Source: Paenibacillus ferrarius
Lineage (GTDB): Bacteria > Bacillota > Bacilli > Paenibacillales > NBRC-103111
Length of the DNA: 64,000 nucleotides
Direction: 5' to 3'
Assembly: GCF_002027705.1 (NCBI RefSeq)
Contig: NZ_MBTG01000018.1
Location: 92,176 to 156,175 of the forward strand
Shown piece by piece: positions 54,008-62,353 of the stretch (within the stretch, counting starts at the first letter, position 1; every line of letters starts with the position of its first letter). Position numbers and translations under genes: made by a program. The notes under the pieces were generated by a model. It saw nothing but the letters and a program-made list of their open reading frames with translations, made no database searches and was not told where the DNA came from.

Positions 54008-54217
54008 TTACGATATACGTACGAAACGCAACAAGTTCGGCGTTCTCTCCTCTATTACAAAGCCATTTCTCAACAGACAAATTCTGGCGTTAGAGACCCT
54101 TAACCCTACTTGAATTAACGGCGTGCATGGTTCTGCGCTACCTATAATTTGAAAATTGGTTATCTCTGCTGCAACATTATTGAAGAAAAGAATAACAATA
54201 TCGGATCTTATTCCCAT
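54008..54217 (-). CDS. Small hypothetical protein
   Basis: 69 residues (MGIRSDIVILFFNNVAAEITNF...) with AGAGGTGA at good distance before ATG 54217. It is beta-rich in appearance, with two Cys and no signal peptide. I do not recognise a family. The ribosome site and isolated position support it being real. Confidence 0.5.
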   Translation of the reverse strand: MGIRSDIVILFFNNVAAEITNFQIIGSAEPCTPLIQVGLRVSNARICLLRNGFVIEERTPNLLRFVRIS

Positions 54218-54483
54218 GGATATCTCACCTCTCTTTCATTTTTATAATTACATACTATTACACGCCTGAGGGTGTTGATAGAGTCAAACCACGGAGGCGA
54301 CTCGTCCATTTTTATGACGGAAGCAAGGCTAGGCCGAACCAATGGGATATAAAACAGTACTCACTAAGTGAGTGTACCAAGTCCCAAAGTTGTATTGTCC
54401 CGATTTGTTCCTCGAATTTCAAAAATGCTATGTAAATTGTCGAGCCGCTTGCTATTGGGCGATGAGGGGTGGATCCATAATAT

Positions 54484-54593
54484 AGGAACTTTTGTATCGC
54501 ACACCTGCGACATGAAAATTCCTACTTAAAAAAAGAAAAGCCCCATTCTAAGGGCTTTTTAATGAGAATTTATGTAGGAATATTTGTGTCGCT
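54484..54593. repeat. Inverted repeat AGGAA...TCGCA with a third direct copy
   Basis: AGGAACTTTTGTATCGCA (54484-54501) pairs imperfectly with TGCGACATGAAAATTCCT (54506-54523), and AGGAATATTTGTGTCGCT recurs at 54576-54593. It is probably a dispersed palindromic repeat family of this genome. The rest of 54218-54483 holds no gene I can support. Confidence 0.6.
54536..54559 (-). terminator. Terminator of the second sugar transporter cluster
   Basis: AAAAGCCC (54536-54543) pairs with GGGCTTTT (54552-54559); on the minus strand a TTTTCTTTTTTT run follows. It lies 33 bp past the stop of the response regulator gene. Confidence 0.85.
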
Positions 54594-56277
54594 AGACTTT
54601 TCCGCCGTCTCGGTATGCCTTCGGACTCAGTCCGGTGACTTTTTTGAACATTCGGCTAAAATGCTCGGGATTTACATACCCAATTTTCTCGGAAATATCG
54701 GAGATTCTCAAACCTGTTTTCATCAAACGCTTAGACTCCTCGATCCGCAGGTTTGTCATGTATTGGATGAAGCTGCTCCCCGTTTCCTTCACAAATTGTT
54801 TGCTCAAATACCCTTCGCTCACACCTACCATTTTACTGATTAAAGTTAGATGCAGATCTTCCTGAAAATGGCTGTCAATGAACGTCTTCGCTTTCATAAC
54901 AGGGGTTACGGAGTGCGCATACGATTGCAAATGACGTTGGTGCAGCAGTTCAAATATACACTGGCAAATTTCACTTAGCCCTGTTATGGCGGCGGATAAA
55001 GTTGGCGAGCTTTTAATCCATTCAAAAGGATCACTGAAAGCAATATGCTCACCGTCAAAATAATGCAAATCCTCCCACCGGATTCCCTTTTGATATAAAG
55101 GAGCACCGAGCTCCCATAAAAAGTCGGATAAAATAACCTTCGTATCCTGTGGATCCTGGCCTTTGGTCTCCCAAAGACATCTAACAAGTTCGTTATATTT
55201 CTCCCTCCATCGCAAGGGATCTTCATGTTCCAACAACCGGATAACTTCGGAACTGATCGATTTAGCTGACTTTCTAATCTCTGGGATGAAGTTAGATTTA
55301 CCGTCTTTTTTATAAGCTTCTGTAGACAGCAGCTCTGGAAATAATAATTGATCCGAGCCCTCATAGTAGCTGATCGCTTCAAGTACATAAGCCTGCTGGT
55401 ACAGACGATGCCAACTGTGGACGCCGCTTGCTACGTCGCTGATGCCGACAGCAATTCGAACATTGAAAAATTGTTCCAAGCGAATTTTGATCAACGAAAA
55501 TGCAGCCTGCAGCTGTTCGCGAATCGCCATTGTGCTGCGATATTGCGGCAGGGAGCACAAAAGAATATAGTTCTGTGCATCTTGGCACAGAACCTCATGA
55601 AGAATAAACATGGAATTGAATACGGTTTCCATCGTTTGTATGATAAAGTTTTCTGTTTTCGTCCCGTTTTTGTGGCCTCCCCTTCCTGGGGAGTTCAGCT
55701 CGCTTGAGAGGGACAGCACAGCTGCAATCTGGTTGGTCTCTCCAAGCCAGCTTCGCAATTGTTCAGCCAAGCGAGCATACTCAGCTTCTTCTTTATTCGC
55801 ATCCATCGTTAGAAACTGGCGAAGCGCTTGCTCTTTATTCTCGCGCTTATCGCTCACTTTCTCGCTGGCCTCAGCGCCTTGAATTCCGCGCTTTTTCAAT
55901 TCGCACAAGGCTTTCATGACTATCGGCTGGATGTGCTCATCGTCCATGTCCGTCTTGATGATGAAATCAAAAGCACCAAGCACAAAGGCTTCACGCACGT
56001 ATTCATATTCATTAAAGGCACTCAATATGATCGTGATAGGCATTGTACCAGCAGTCTGCGTCTGGAACGTGCGCAGCAGCTCAATGCCGCTCATTTTGGG
56101 CATTTTAATATCCATGAAGAGCAGATCAATATCATCGCGCTGCTGAAGAATGCTCAGTGCCTCAAGTCCGTCCCCCGCCTCGCAGACGATCTGGATATTC
56201 AACTCCTGCCAGGGAATCATCTGGTGCAGAGCCAGTCTAACGAGGGGCTCATCGTCAACAATCATCATTTTGTACAT
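54592..56277 (-). CDS. YesN-type response regulator, AraC DNA-binding domain
   Basis: 561 residues, long for the family because of an extended middle region. The receiver is at 1-125 (IVDDEPLVRLALHQMIPW; phospho-acceptor in LLFMDIKMPKMSG). The C-terminal AraC domain is at about 455-555 (LHLTLISKMVGVSEGYLSKQFVKETG and GYVNPEHFSRMFKKVTGLSPKAYR). It is the last gene after the two permeases (37-bp gap), with its sensor kinase at the other end of the cluster. Confidence 0.94.
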   Translation of the reverse strand: MYKMMIVDDEPLVRLALHQMIPWQELNIQIVCEAGDGLEALSILQQRDDIDLLFMDIKMPKMSGIELLRTFQTQTAGTMPITIILSAFNEYEYVREAFVLGAFDFIIKTDMDDEHIQPIVMKALCELKKRGIQGAEASEKVSDKRENKEQALRQFLTMDANKEEAEYARLAEQLRSWLGETNQIAAVLSLSSELNSPGRGGHKNGTKTENFIIQTMETVFNSMFILHEVLCQDAQNYILLCSLPQYRSTMAIREQLQAAFSLIKIRLEQFFNVRIAVGISDVASGVHSWHRLYQQAYVLEAISYYEGSDQLLFPELLSTEAYKKDGKSNFIPEIRKSAKSISSEVIRLLEHEDPLRWREKYNELVRCLWETKGQDPQDTKVILSDFLWELGAPLYQKGIRWEDLHYFDGEHIAFSDPFEWIKSSPTLSAAITGLSEICQCIFELLHQRHLQSYAHSVTPVMKAKTFIDSHFQEDLHLTLISKMVGVSEGYLSKQFVKETGSSFIQYMTNLRIEESKRLMKTGLRISDISEKIGYVNPEHFSRMFKKVTGLSPKAYRDGGKV

Positions 56278-56314
56278 AAACTGCCTCCCTCATTACACTG
56301 AAGATATACCGAAG

Positions 56315-57163
56315 CTATCCTTTAATTGCCCCGTCCATAATGCCTCTGAAAATAAGCCGTTGAAACACAATATAAAACAGAGCGCTTGGCAGAAATACCA
56401 TCATGATCGCTGCGCATAAGGCGCCTAAGTCAGAGGTGTGTTCACCTACGAAGGTAGTTAAAGATGTAGCCAATGTCGCCAATTTCCGATCCGGCATATA
56501 CAGCTGCTGGACGAAGATATCGTTCATGATCGTCACGCTTTTCAGAATCGCCAGCGTCGCGGTTGCAGGGAGCAGCAGCGGGAAAATAATCGACCTGAAA
56601 ATGCGAGGGTACGAAGCACCGTCCAGCATCGCGCTTTCATCCAGCTGAACCGAGATTTTCTCTAAAAACTGCATATAAATATATATTTGCATAATATCCG
56701 TGCCTAGGTAAATCAATAATGGAGCTGCTAATGTATTATAAGCTCCGACCGCGTGTACGAGCTGGAATCGTGCAATTTCTGTCGTATACGTAGGAATCAT
56801 CATCGAGACTACGAAGAGGAGCAGGATCGTTTTCTTCAATCTGAACTGAAACCGATTTAGAACAAACGCCGTCATCGTTCCCAGAAGAGCGTTGCCAATC
56901 ATGCTGATCACTACTAATCCTACCGAATTCTTAAGACCAGTAAGAATGTTCCCTTCTTGGAAGGCTCGGATGTAATTTTTGAAATTAAGAAACGTTTGCG
57001 GTAAAGCAAACGAGGAAGATGAGGCGAACTCGTTGCTTGTTTTGAACGAACCCAAGAGCACCAATAGTATCGGCACAAAAACGATCACAGCCATCAAAGT
57101 AAATACCAAGTAATACACGACATTACTGACATAAGGACGCAGAGCCGAGGATATTCGAGACAC
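56315..57163 (-). CDS. Carbohydrate ABC transporter permease (MalG-like)
   Basis: 282 residues with six membrane helices. The EAA loop reads VQLDESAMLDGASYPRIFRSIIFPLLLPATATL and the C-terminus RLIFRGIMDGAIKG, typical of MalG-type permeases. It starts 3 bp after the MalF-like partner and is co-translated with it. Confidence 0.93.
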   Translation of the reverse strand: MSRISSALRPYVSNVVYYLVFTLMAVIVFVPILLVLLGSFKTSNEFASSSSFALPQTFLNFKNYIRAFQEGNILTGLKNSVGLVVISMIGNALLGTMTAFVLNRFQFRLKKTILLLFVVSMMIPTYTTEIARFQLVHAVGAYNTLAAPLLIYLGTDIMQIYIYMQFLEKISVQLDESAMLDGASYPRIFRSIIFPLLLPATATLAILKSVTIMNDIFVQQLYMPDRKLATLATSLTTFVGEHTSDLGALCAAIMMVFLPSALFYIVFQRLIFRGIMDGAIKG

Positions 57164-57166
57164 CTG

Positions 57167-58045
57167 CTATTCCCCCTTTTCTCTGATTAACCAGTTCTGC
57201 ACCGTCGATAGAACGACAATGATGAGCAGCAGCATAACGGCTAATGCGGACGCTAATCCATAATTATTGTGCTTGAATGCGGTCATGATGGCGAATAAGC
57301 CAAACGTGCTGCTGGCTGTTCCCGGACCGCCGCCTGTGATGACAAGTGGGATATCATATTGAAGCAGGGCTCCAATCACATTCAGGAATAGACATATTTC
57401 AATAACACGGCGTACCCCAGGTAATGTCACATACCACTGCTGCTGCCAGAAGTTCGCGCCATCAATCTTGGCAGCTTCATACAGTTCACTAGAAATCGAT
57501 TGCAATCCAGCGAGCATCAGCACTACATGAACACCGGAGAACCGCCACAAGGAGACAACAACAAGCGAATAATTCACAATCGAACGATTGCCCATCCAAG
57601 AGGTGATCCACGACTCCAGTCCAACTGCTTTCAACAGTTCATTCAACGGTCCGTTCATCGGGCTATAAATATAACTGAACATAAAAGCTACGGCAATCCC
57701 GTTGACAATATAGGGCATCAATATGGTAAAGCGGTAAAAAGAGCTTCCTTTCAGCGTTCGATTCAGCAATACAGCCGCAATAAGCTCAAGAGGCATAACG
57801 CACAAATGGATAATAAAATATAGTCCGTTGTTCATCAGCGCTTTCCAGGCATCCGGGAAATCAAAAATGATCTTTTTGAAATTACTCAACCCGACATAGC
57901 TCATCGTGGGACTGTACCCATCCCAGTTCGTCATGCTGTAGCGAAACAACTGAAAGGTGGGATAGATCAGAAGCAGTAGCAGCAAAGATACAGGAATCAA
58001 TAAAAAAGTGAAAATAACGATGTTCTGCTGCCTTTTGTATGTCAT
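57167..58045 (-). CDS. Carbohydrate ABC transporter permease (MalF-like)
   Basis: 292 residues from ATG 58045 (MTYKRQQNIVIFTFLLIPVS), preceded by TTAGGAGTGAG; the in-frame start at 58096 has no ribosome site. It has six helices and the EAA motif ELYEAAKIDGANFWQQQWYVTLPG. It lies between the binding protein (74-bp gap) and the MalG-like gene. Confidence 0.92.
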   Translation of the reverse strand: MTYKRQQNIVIFTFLLIPVSLLLLLLIYPTFQLFRYSMTNWDGYSPTMSYVGLSNFKKIIFDFPDAWKALMNNGLYFIIHLCVMPLELIAAVLLNRTLKGSSFYRFTILMPYIVNGIAVAFMFSYIYSPMNGPLNELLKAVGLESWITSWMGNRSIVNYSLVVVSLWRFSGVHVVLMLAGLQSISSELYEAAKIDGANFWQQQWYVTLPGVRRVIEICLFLNVIGALLQYDIPLVITGGGPGTASSTFGLFAIMTAFKHNNYGLASALAVMLLLIIVVLSTVQNWLIREKGE

Positions 58046-58119
58046 GGTTCGTCTCACTCCTAACTTGCCGGGAAAAAGTACGATAACACACCGCACCTTT
58101 TCCCTCTATGTCTTTATAG

Positions 58120-59439
58120 TTATTTGCTTGAATCAATCGCTTTTTTCCATTTATCATTCAGTTCTTTCTCGACACTGTCCAAAGACTTGCCTGAGAAAAT
58201 ATCTTGCGCCACCAGATTCGGATCATACTGCGCAAACCCTTTTACCTTCGCATATGTTGCGTCTGTTCCCATATAAGTGAATGGTTTGAAAGGGTTCTCC
58301 TGATTCGATTTGACGAAAAATGGCAGTTCGGACGTTACGCCGTTCACCGTAGAGGTCTGCTGTACCTTGTTGATATACGTTTGGTAGACATCCTTGCTGA
58401 ACATCCAGTTGACGAAAGCTTTGGCTGCATCTGTGTTTTTCGATTGCTTGCTGATGCCTATGTTCATATCAGACATGGTCATCGACATTAATGGATCGTT
58501 CGCCGAATTTCTCCATGGCAGCGGGAAGGCCGCAAGATCATCATCATTTCCTACTTTTTTCTTATAGTCCGGGTAGTACCATTGCCCAAGCGCGATGATT
58601 GCCGCTTTTTTAGCTTCGAAGGCTTGTGTGGACTGGTCAAAAGAAATCGATAAAGCGTCGGGCCCTGCCCATTTTTTCGTAGAAATGCGTTGAAGAAACT
58701 TAGCCGCTTGATCAAAGGAGGTTCCCTCCGCGAATGGCGCATCTTTTTTGGCGATATTGGCCAAATAATTCTCATCGCCAGAAAGCATGTGCGGACCATA
58801 CTCCATATATGGATAAGACGTCCAGCCGTCTTTCAAACCGATGGAGAGCGGAATGTATTTGCCGCTTGCCTTGATTTTATCCAAAAGCGCTTCGAATTCC
58901 GGCAGCGTCTTCGGCACCTCTAACGAAAGCTCCTTGAAAATACTTGGGTGATAATACACGTATTCCGAGAATGAAACGAGCGGATCACCTAAAACTTGGC
59001 CATCGATTTTGGCCGGAAACGTATTGTTTTTCGTAGCATCCAAGTCGTCAAGCGGCAATAGCGCCTGCTTATACACCTGCATTTGCGCAGGCTTCACGAA
59101 GAAGACATCCGGCAAGTCATTGGCAGCCAATCGCACTTTCAAATATTGACCATTGTTATCCGGTACTTTCTCAATCTCAACCGTCACATTGGGTACTTGC
59201 TTCGTATATTCCTTCACTTTCTCCGTCCAGAATTCAATATCCGTCTGAGCTTCCCATATCGCCAATTTCAGCTTCACCGGCTTTGCGGGCGTGGATGTCG
59301 CGGCCGTGGAAGCCGCTGCTGATGCACCTGGTTGAATCGTGGCGGATGTTGTTTCTGCTGTCTTTCCACATCCCGTTAATGCCGTGACCGACATCATCGA
59401 AAGAACCAATAACGAGCTTGCCCATTTCTTTCTGTTCAT
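58120..59439 (-). CDS. Sugar-binding lipoprotein of the second ABC transporter
   Basis: 439 residues from ATG 59439 (MNRKKWASSLLVLSMMSVTA), preceded by GGAGGGG. Lipobox LTGC gives lipid attachment at about Cys24, then a Thr/Ala/Ser linker. The fold is that of family 1 solute-binding proteins (LKLAIWEAQTDIEFWTEKVKEY; KNTDAAKAFVNWMFSKDVYQTYI near the C-terminus). It feeds the MalF/MalG pair. A promoter with a likely catabolite-control site lies upstream, so the transporter genes can be expressed apart from the sensor kinase gene. Confidence 0.93.
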   Translation of the reverse strand: MNRKKWASSLLVLSMMSVTALTGCGKTAETTSATIQPGASAAASTAATSTPAKPVKLKLAIWEAQTDIEFWTEKVKEYTKQVPNVTVEIEKVPDNNGQYLKVRLAANDLPDVFFVKPAQMQVYKQALLPLDDLDATKNNTFPAKIDGQVLGDPLVSFSEYVYYHPSIFKELSLEVPKTLPEFEALLDKIKASGKYIPLSIGLKDGWTSYPYMEYGPHMLSGDENYLANIAKKDAPFAEGTSFDQAAKFLQRISTKKWAGPDALSISFDQSTQAFEAKKAAIIALGQWYYPDYKKKVGNDDDLAAFPLPWRNSANDPLMSMTMSDMNIGISKQSKNTDAAKAFVNWMFSKDVYQTYINKVQQTSTVNGVTSELPFFVKSNQENPFKPFTYMGTDATYAKVKGFAQYDPNLVAQDIFSGKSLDSVEKELNDKWKKAIDSSK

Positions 59440-59496
59440 CTCAAAACCCCTCCGTAAAAGTGTCCGTTTTTGTGGGTTGGCCAACAACCTGCTCTC

Positions 59497-59524
59497 ATTA
59501 TACGTACAATGAAAACGCAAACAA
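59497..59524 (-). promoter_or_regulatory. Promoter of the transporter operon with a cre-like site
   Basis: On the minus strand TTGTTT (59519-59524), 16 bp, TATAAT (59497-59502). TGAAAACGCAAACA on the plus strand (59510-59523) fits the CcpA cre consensus with one mismatch and covers the space between -35 and -10, so glucose repression is likely. Confidence 0.55.
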
Positions 59525-59539
59525 ATGATGATTTACGTA

Positions 59540-61342
59540 CTAAACATGATCTTTTATGTTTTCCTCATCTTGGCGAATTAACGGAATCAACAGCGTCACT
59601 TTAGTCCCCGTCGGCAGATTGGGCTCAATCGTAACCCCATACTCCTGTCCATAGTGCAGATTAATGCGGTGATGGACATTCGCAATTCCCATGCCTGTGA
59701 ACGTATGCTCTTGACCTGTTTTGCTCGCATTGAATTGCAGGATTTGCTCCTCCGACACACCGGAACCGTTATCTGCGATCACAATAGATACATTTCTCTC
59801 CGATGCACGTCCGATGATGTGAATTCTGCTGTTCGTTTCAGTTCCGCTTAGACCATGAATGATGCAATTCTCCAGAATCGGCTGCAGCAGCAGCTTTAAC
59901 ATATAGGCAGTCGAAACCTGCTCCTCAATCTCCCAAATGACCTCAAACTTCTTGCCATAACGAATTTCCATGATATAAAAATAGCTTTTAAGATTCTCGA
60001 TTTCCTCGCTTACCTGCGTCAGATTGCCGCCACGATTGAAAGAAGACGTTAACAGACGCATCAAAGCCACCGTCATATTACGGATATTGTCTACTTTATT
60101 AATTAATGCCATTAACTTAATGGCATTCAGTGTATTCATCAGAAAATGCGGATTAATCTGGGACTGCAAGGCCGTGAATTCCGCTTTGCGCTTCTCCCGC
60201 TCTTCCTTTTCCCGCTCAATAATAAGCAGTTGAATTTGATCCAGCATATAGTTGAACGTATGTCCCAGAATTACCGTCTCCGCGCTGCCCGAGGCTTCGA
60301 TCTTGGCATTCAGGTTTCCTTCCATCACACGGGACATCTTCCTCACGAGCTGAAGCAGCGGTTTGGTTAAGCTGCGCACCAGATAGAACGAAATAATCAG
60401 AAATAGAATTGTCCCCAGAAAGGTGGCGATCATCACAAATTTATAAATGTTGTTATAATTTTTCGTCAATTCTTTATAAGGAACAATTTGGCATATTTTC
60501 CAATCCACCATTTCGGCTGAAGTGAACGTGATCAGCATTTTCTGCCCATCAATCGTCGTGATGAATTGCCCTTCTTTGGAAGCACTAATGTTGGACAGGG
60601 CTGCCATCTTCGCCGCATCTTCCGATGATAAGCCGAAGCTGGTAGCCACGATTTCCGTTTGATCGGATAAAATCATGAAGGAAGACGGACTGTACGGATA
60701 TTGGCGCAAAATATTTTCGAGCCTGTCCCGGCTGAAAGTGAAATAGATCATTTCCACGTCTTGCAGTCCTTGCATGAAGCTGGGTGAAAATGCGGTCGAG
60801 ATCACATATTTGTCAGTCGTATCGTAGAGCACATTTTTTTGCAAACCTTGAATTTGCACTTCATCTTGTTTTTCAAGCGTTTTGTGATACCAAATCGAAT
60901 GGCGCATAGACTGCTCATCAGGTATCAAATTACGATTATACGAGTACATGCCGCTATCTTTAAAAAAGAAATGAATCGACAATAAATAGCTGGGAATGGA
61001 AGAGCTATAGCGTGCGAGGGTTTTGTTGAGGCTGGTTATATAAGTTTGACGATCCGCAGCAGTCGCCTGTTTCAGCATGCTCGCGCTGCGAAGCACTTCA
61101 GGATCCACCCCAATAGCCGCAGAGATGTAAACGGCCCTGCCAATCTCCTGCTCAGCTGAATAGGTAAGCGCGCGCAGCGTTTGAAGCGTCTGATCCGTCG
61201 TCTGTTGAAGCAAATCCTGCTTATAGATTTGAAGGATGAGCACACTTAATGAAGCAACAGGCATCACAACCATAACAAAAAGCAGTACATACAGCACAGT
61301 CGATATTTTCCATGGACTTCTCAATCTATTCCAAAGCTTCAT
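59540..61342 (-). CDS. YesM-type sensor histidine kinase
   Basis: About 600 residues from ATG 61342 (GAGGATGGGG upstream; GTG 61357 is possible). Helices at about 14-36 and 298-320 flank a dCache-like sensor, with HAMP after the second. The phosphoacceptor segment contains SQINPHFLMNTLNAIKLMAL. The ATPase has N box QPILENCIIHG, G1 IADNGSGVSEEQ and G2 FTGMGIANVHHRINLHYG. It is the first gene of the cluster and presumably signals to the AraC-type regulator at 54592-56277. Confidence 0.93.
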   Translation of the reverse strand: MKLWNRLRSPWKISTVLYVLLFVMVVMPVASLSVLILQIYKQDLLQQTTDQTLQTLRALTYSAEQEIGRAVYISAAIGVDPEVLRSASMLKQATAADRQTYITSLNKTLARYSSSIPSYLLSIHFFFKDSGMYSYNRNLIPDEQSMRHSIWYHKTLEKQDEVQIQGLQKNVLYDTTDKYVISTAFSPSFMQGLQDVEMIYFTFSRDRLENILRQYPYSPSSFMILSDQTEIVATSFGLSSEDAAKMAALSNISASKEGQFITTIDGQKMLITFTSAEMVDWKICQIVPYKELTKNYNNIYKFVMIATFLGTILFLIISFYLVRSLTKPLLQLVRKMSRVMEGNLNAKIEASGSAETVILGHTFNYMLDQIQLLIIEREKEEREKRKAEFTALQSQINPHFLMNTLNAIKLMALINKVDNIRNMTVALMRLLTSSFNRGGNLTQVSEEIENLKSYFYIMEIRYGKKFEVIWEIEEQVSTAYMLKLLLQPILENCIIHGLSGTETNSRIHIIGRASERNVSIVIADNGSGVSEEQILQFNASKTGQEHTFTGMGIANVHHRINLHYGQEYGVTIEPNLPTGTKVTLLIPLIRQDEENIKDHV

Positions 61343-61478
61343 TCGCCCCATCCTCACTTGTCCGATAACACGGTAGGTATACGACTACTCTAGCAAATAT
61401 GTAGAAATAGTAAACAAAAAAGTAACCCACCCCGGTCATACAACCCGAAGCGGATTACTTTAGCGAATAGTTAACGAA

Positions 61479-61799
61479 CTAACATTTAATAAAGCCGCGT
61501 GTGATAATGACGAGTAGAATGAAGAGAACAAGAATGCTGCCTACCGAGTTGTTGTGGTGGTGGTGGTGGGAACAAACTTTAGCTACAGCTACAGGCTGCA
61601 CAACAGGTTTTGGGAAAACAAACTGTGTTTGTTGGTAGGACGCATGCAGATGGATATCATTGTGGTGGTACGGTTTGTGCATAATAGGCGCAGGCGCTGG
61701 AGCCACCTGTATTGGCATTGGCGCTGGAGCCGGCATCGGCATCGGCATTGGCATTGGCATTGGTTGCATTGGATATGTTGGGGATTTCACATATTCCAT
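61479..61799 (-). CDS. Met-Pro-rich small protein with YjcZ-like C-terminal helix
   Basis: 106 residues from ATG 61799, with AGGAGG 8 bases upstream. Order: MEYVKSPTYP, then a run of Met-Pro and Ala-Pro repeats (about 11-40), a His-rich middle with a block of five His, and a C-terminal hydrophobic helix (SVGSILVLFILLVIITRGFI). The helix resembles the YjcZ/YrzK family of sporulation proteins. The His and Met clusters could bind metal (inference). Probably a coat or spore-membrane protein; moderately sure. Confidence 0.65.
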   Translation of the reverse strand: MEYVKSPTYPMQPMPMPMPMPMPAPAPMPIQVAPAPAPIMHKPYHHNDIHLHASYQQTQFVFPKPVVQPVAVAKVCSHHHHHNNSVGSILVLFILLVIITRGFIKC

Positions 61800-62331
61800 G
61801 AAAGAGCACCTCCTGGGGGTTTTCGGAAGATTTTTTTGGACCGAGCATCTGTTTTCATTTGCTTTGCTTTCAGTCATTTATTGTTTTTGTTGGGTGAATA
61901 GCTTACAACATCAGTCTATGGGGGAGCACCTACCTTGAACACGGTAAACACCCAGTTCATCCAAAAATGGTTAGATGCCATGGGCGAACGAGCTTACACT
62001 CTTCAGTCAGTCGGGAAAACAGGTTGAAGGCGGAGACTTCCAACGTGGATTCGCTTCTGCGTGCAAACATCCTTACGAAAAGGAACTGTGATCCTCTATT
62101 TGACTCAGAATCGGATATTTGAAGCTGAAAGGGAAGTAGGATCCCTTATTCCACCTCTCTTGGGTAAAATTCCACCAAGATAGACAAATTAGCGTACCGT
62201 AGTTCCGTCTGATTAGCCAAAAGGTTGTTTGGATGAAGAATAAGGGAACATAGTTCCCTCCCTTAAAATAGTTCCCTCCTTCTGTTCAATGTCAGTCGGA
62301 TTCGGTTTGACCACCCCACCCAACACACAAA
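61800..62331. other. Gene-free stretch upstream of the IS element
   Basis: I find no gene with start and ribosome site here. It contains short repeats of the kind GGGAACATAGTTCCC and two copies of ATAGTTCCCTCC near 62245-62280, possibly a local dispersed repeat. Confidence 0.5.
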
Positions 62332-62353
62332 AAAAGACCGCCCCCTCACAGGG
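62332..62353 (+). terminator. Left half of a terminator split by the IS element
   Basis: AAAAAAAGACCGCCCC then CTCACAGGG ends exactly where the IS begins. The pairing half (GGGGCGGTCTTTTTTT-like) is not in the window and is predicted to lie just past 64000. Confidence 0.45.
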
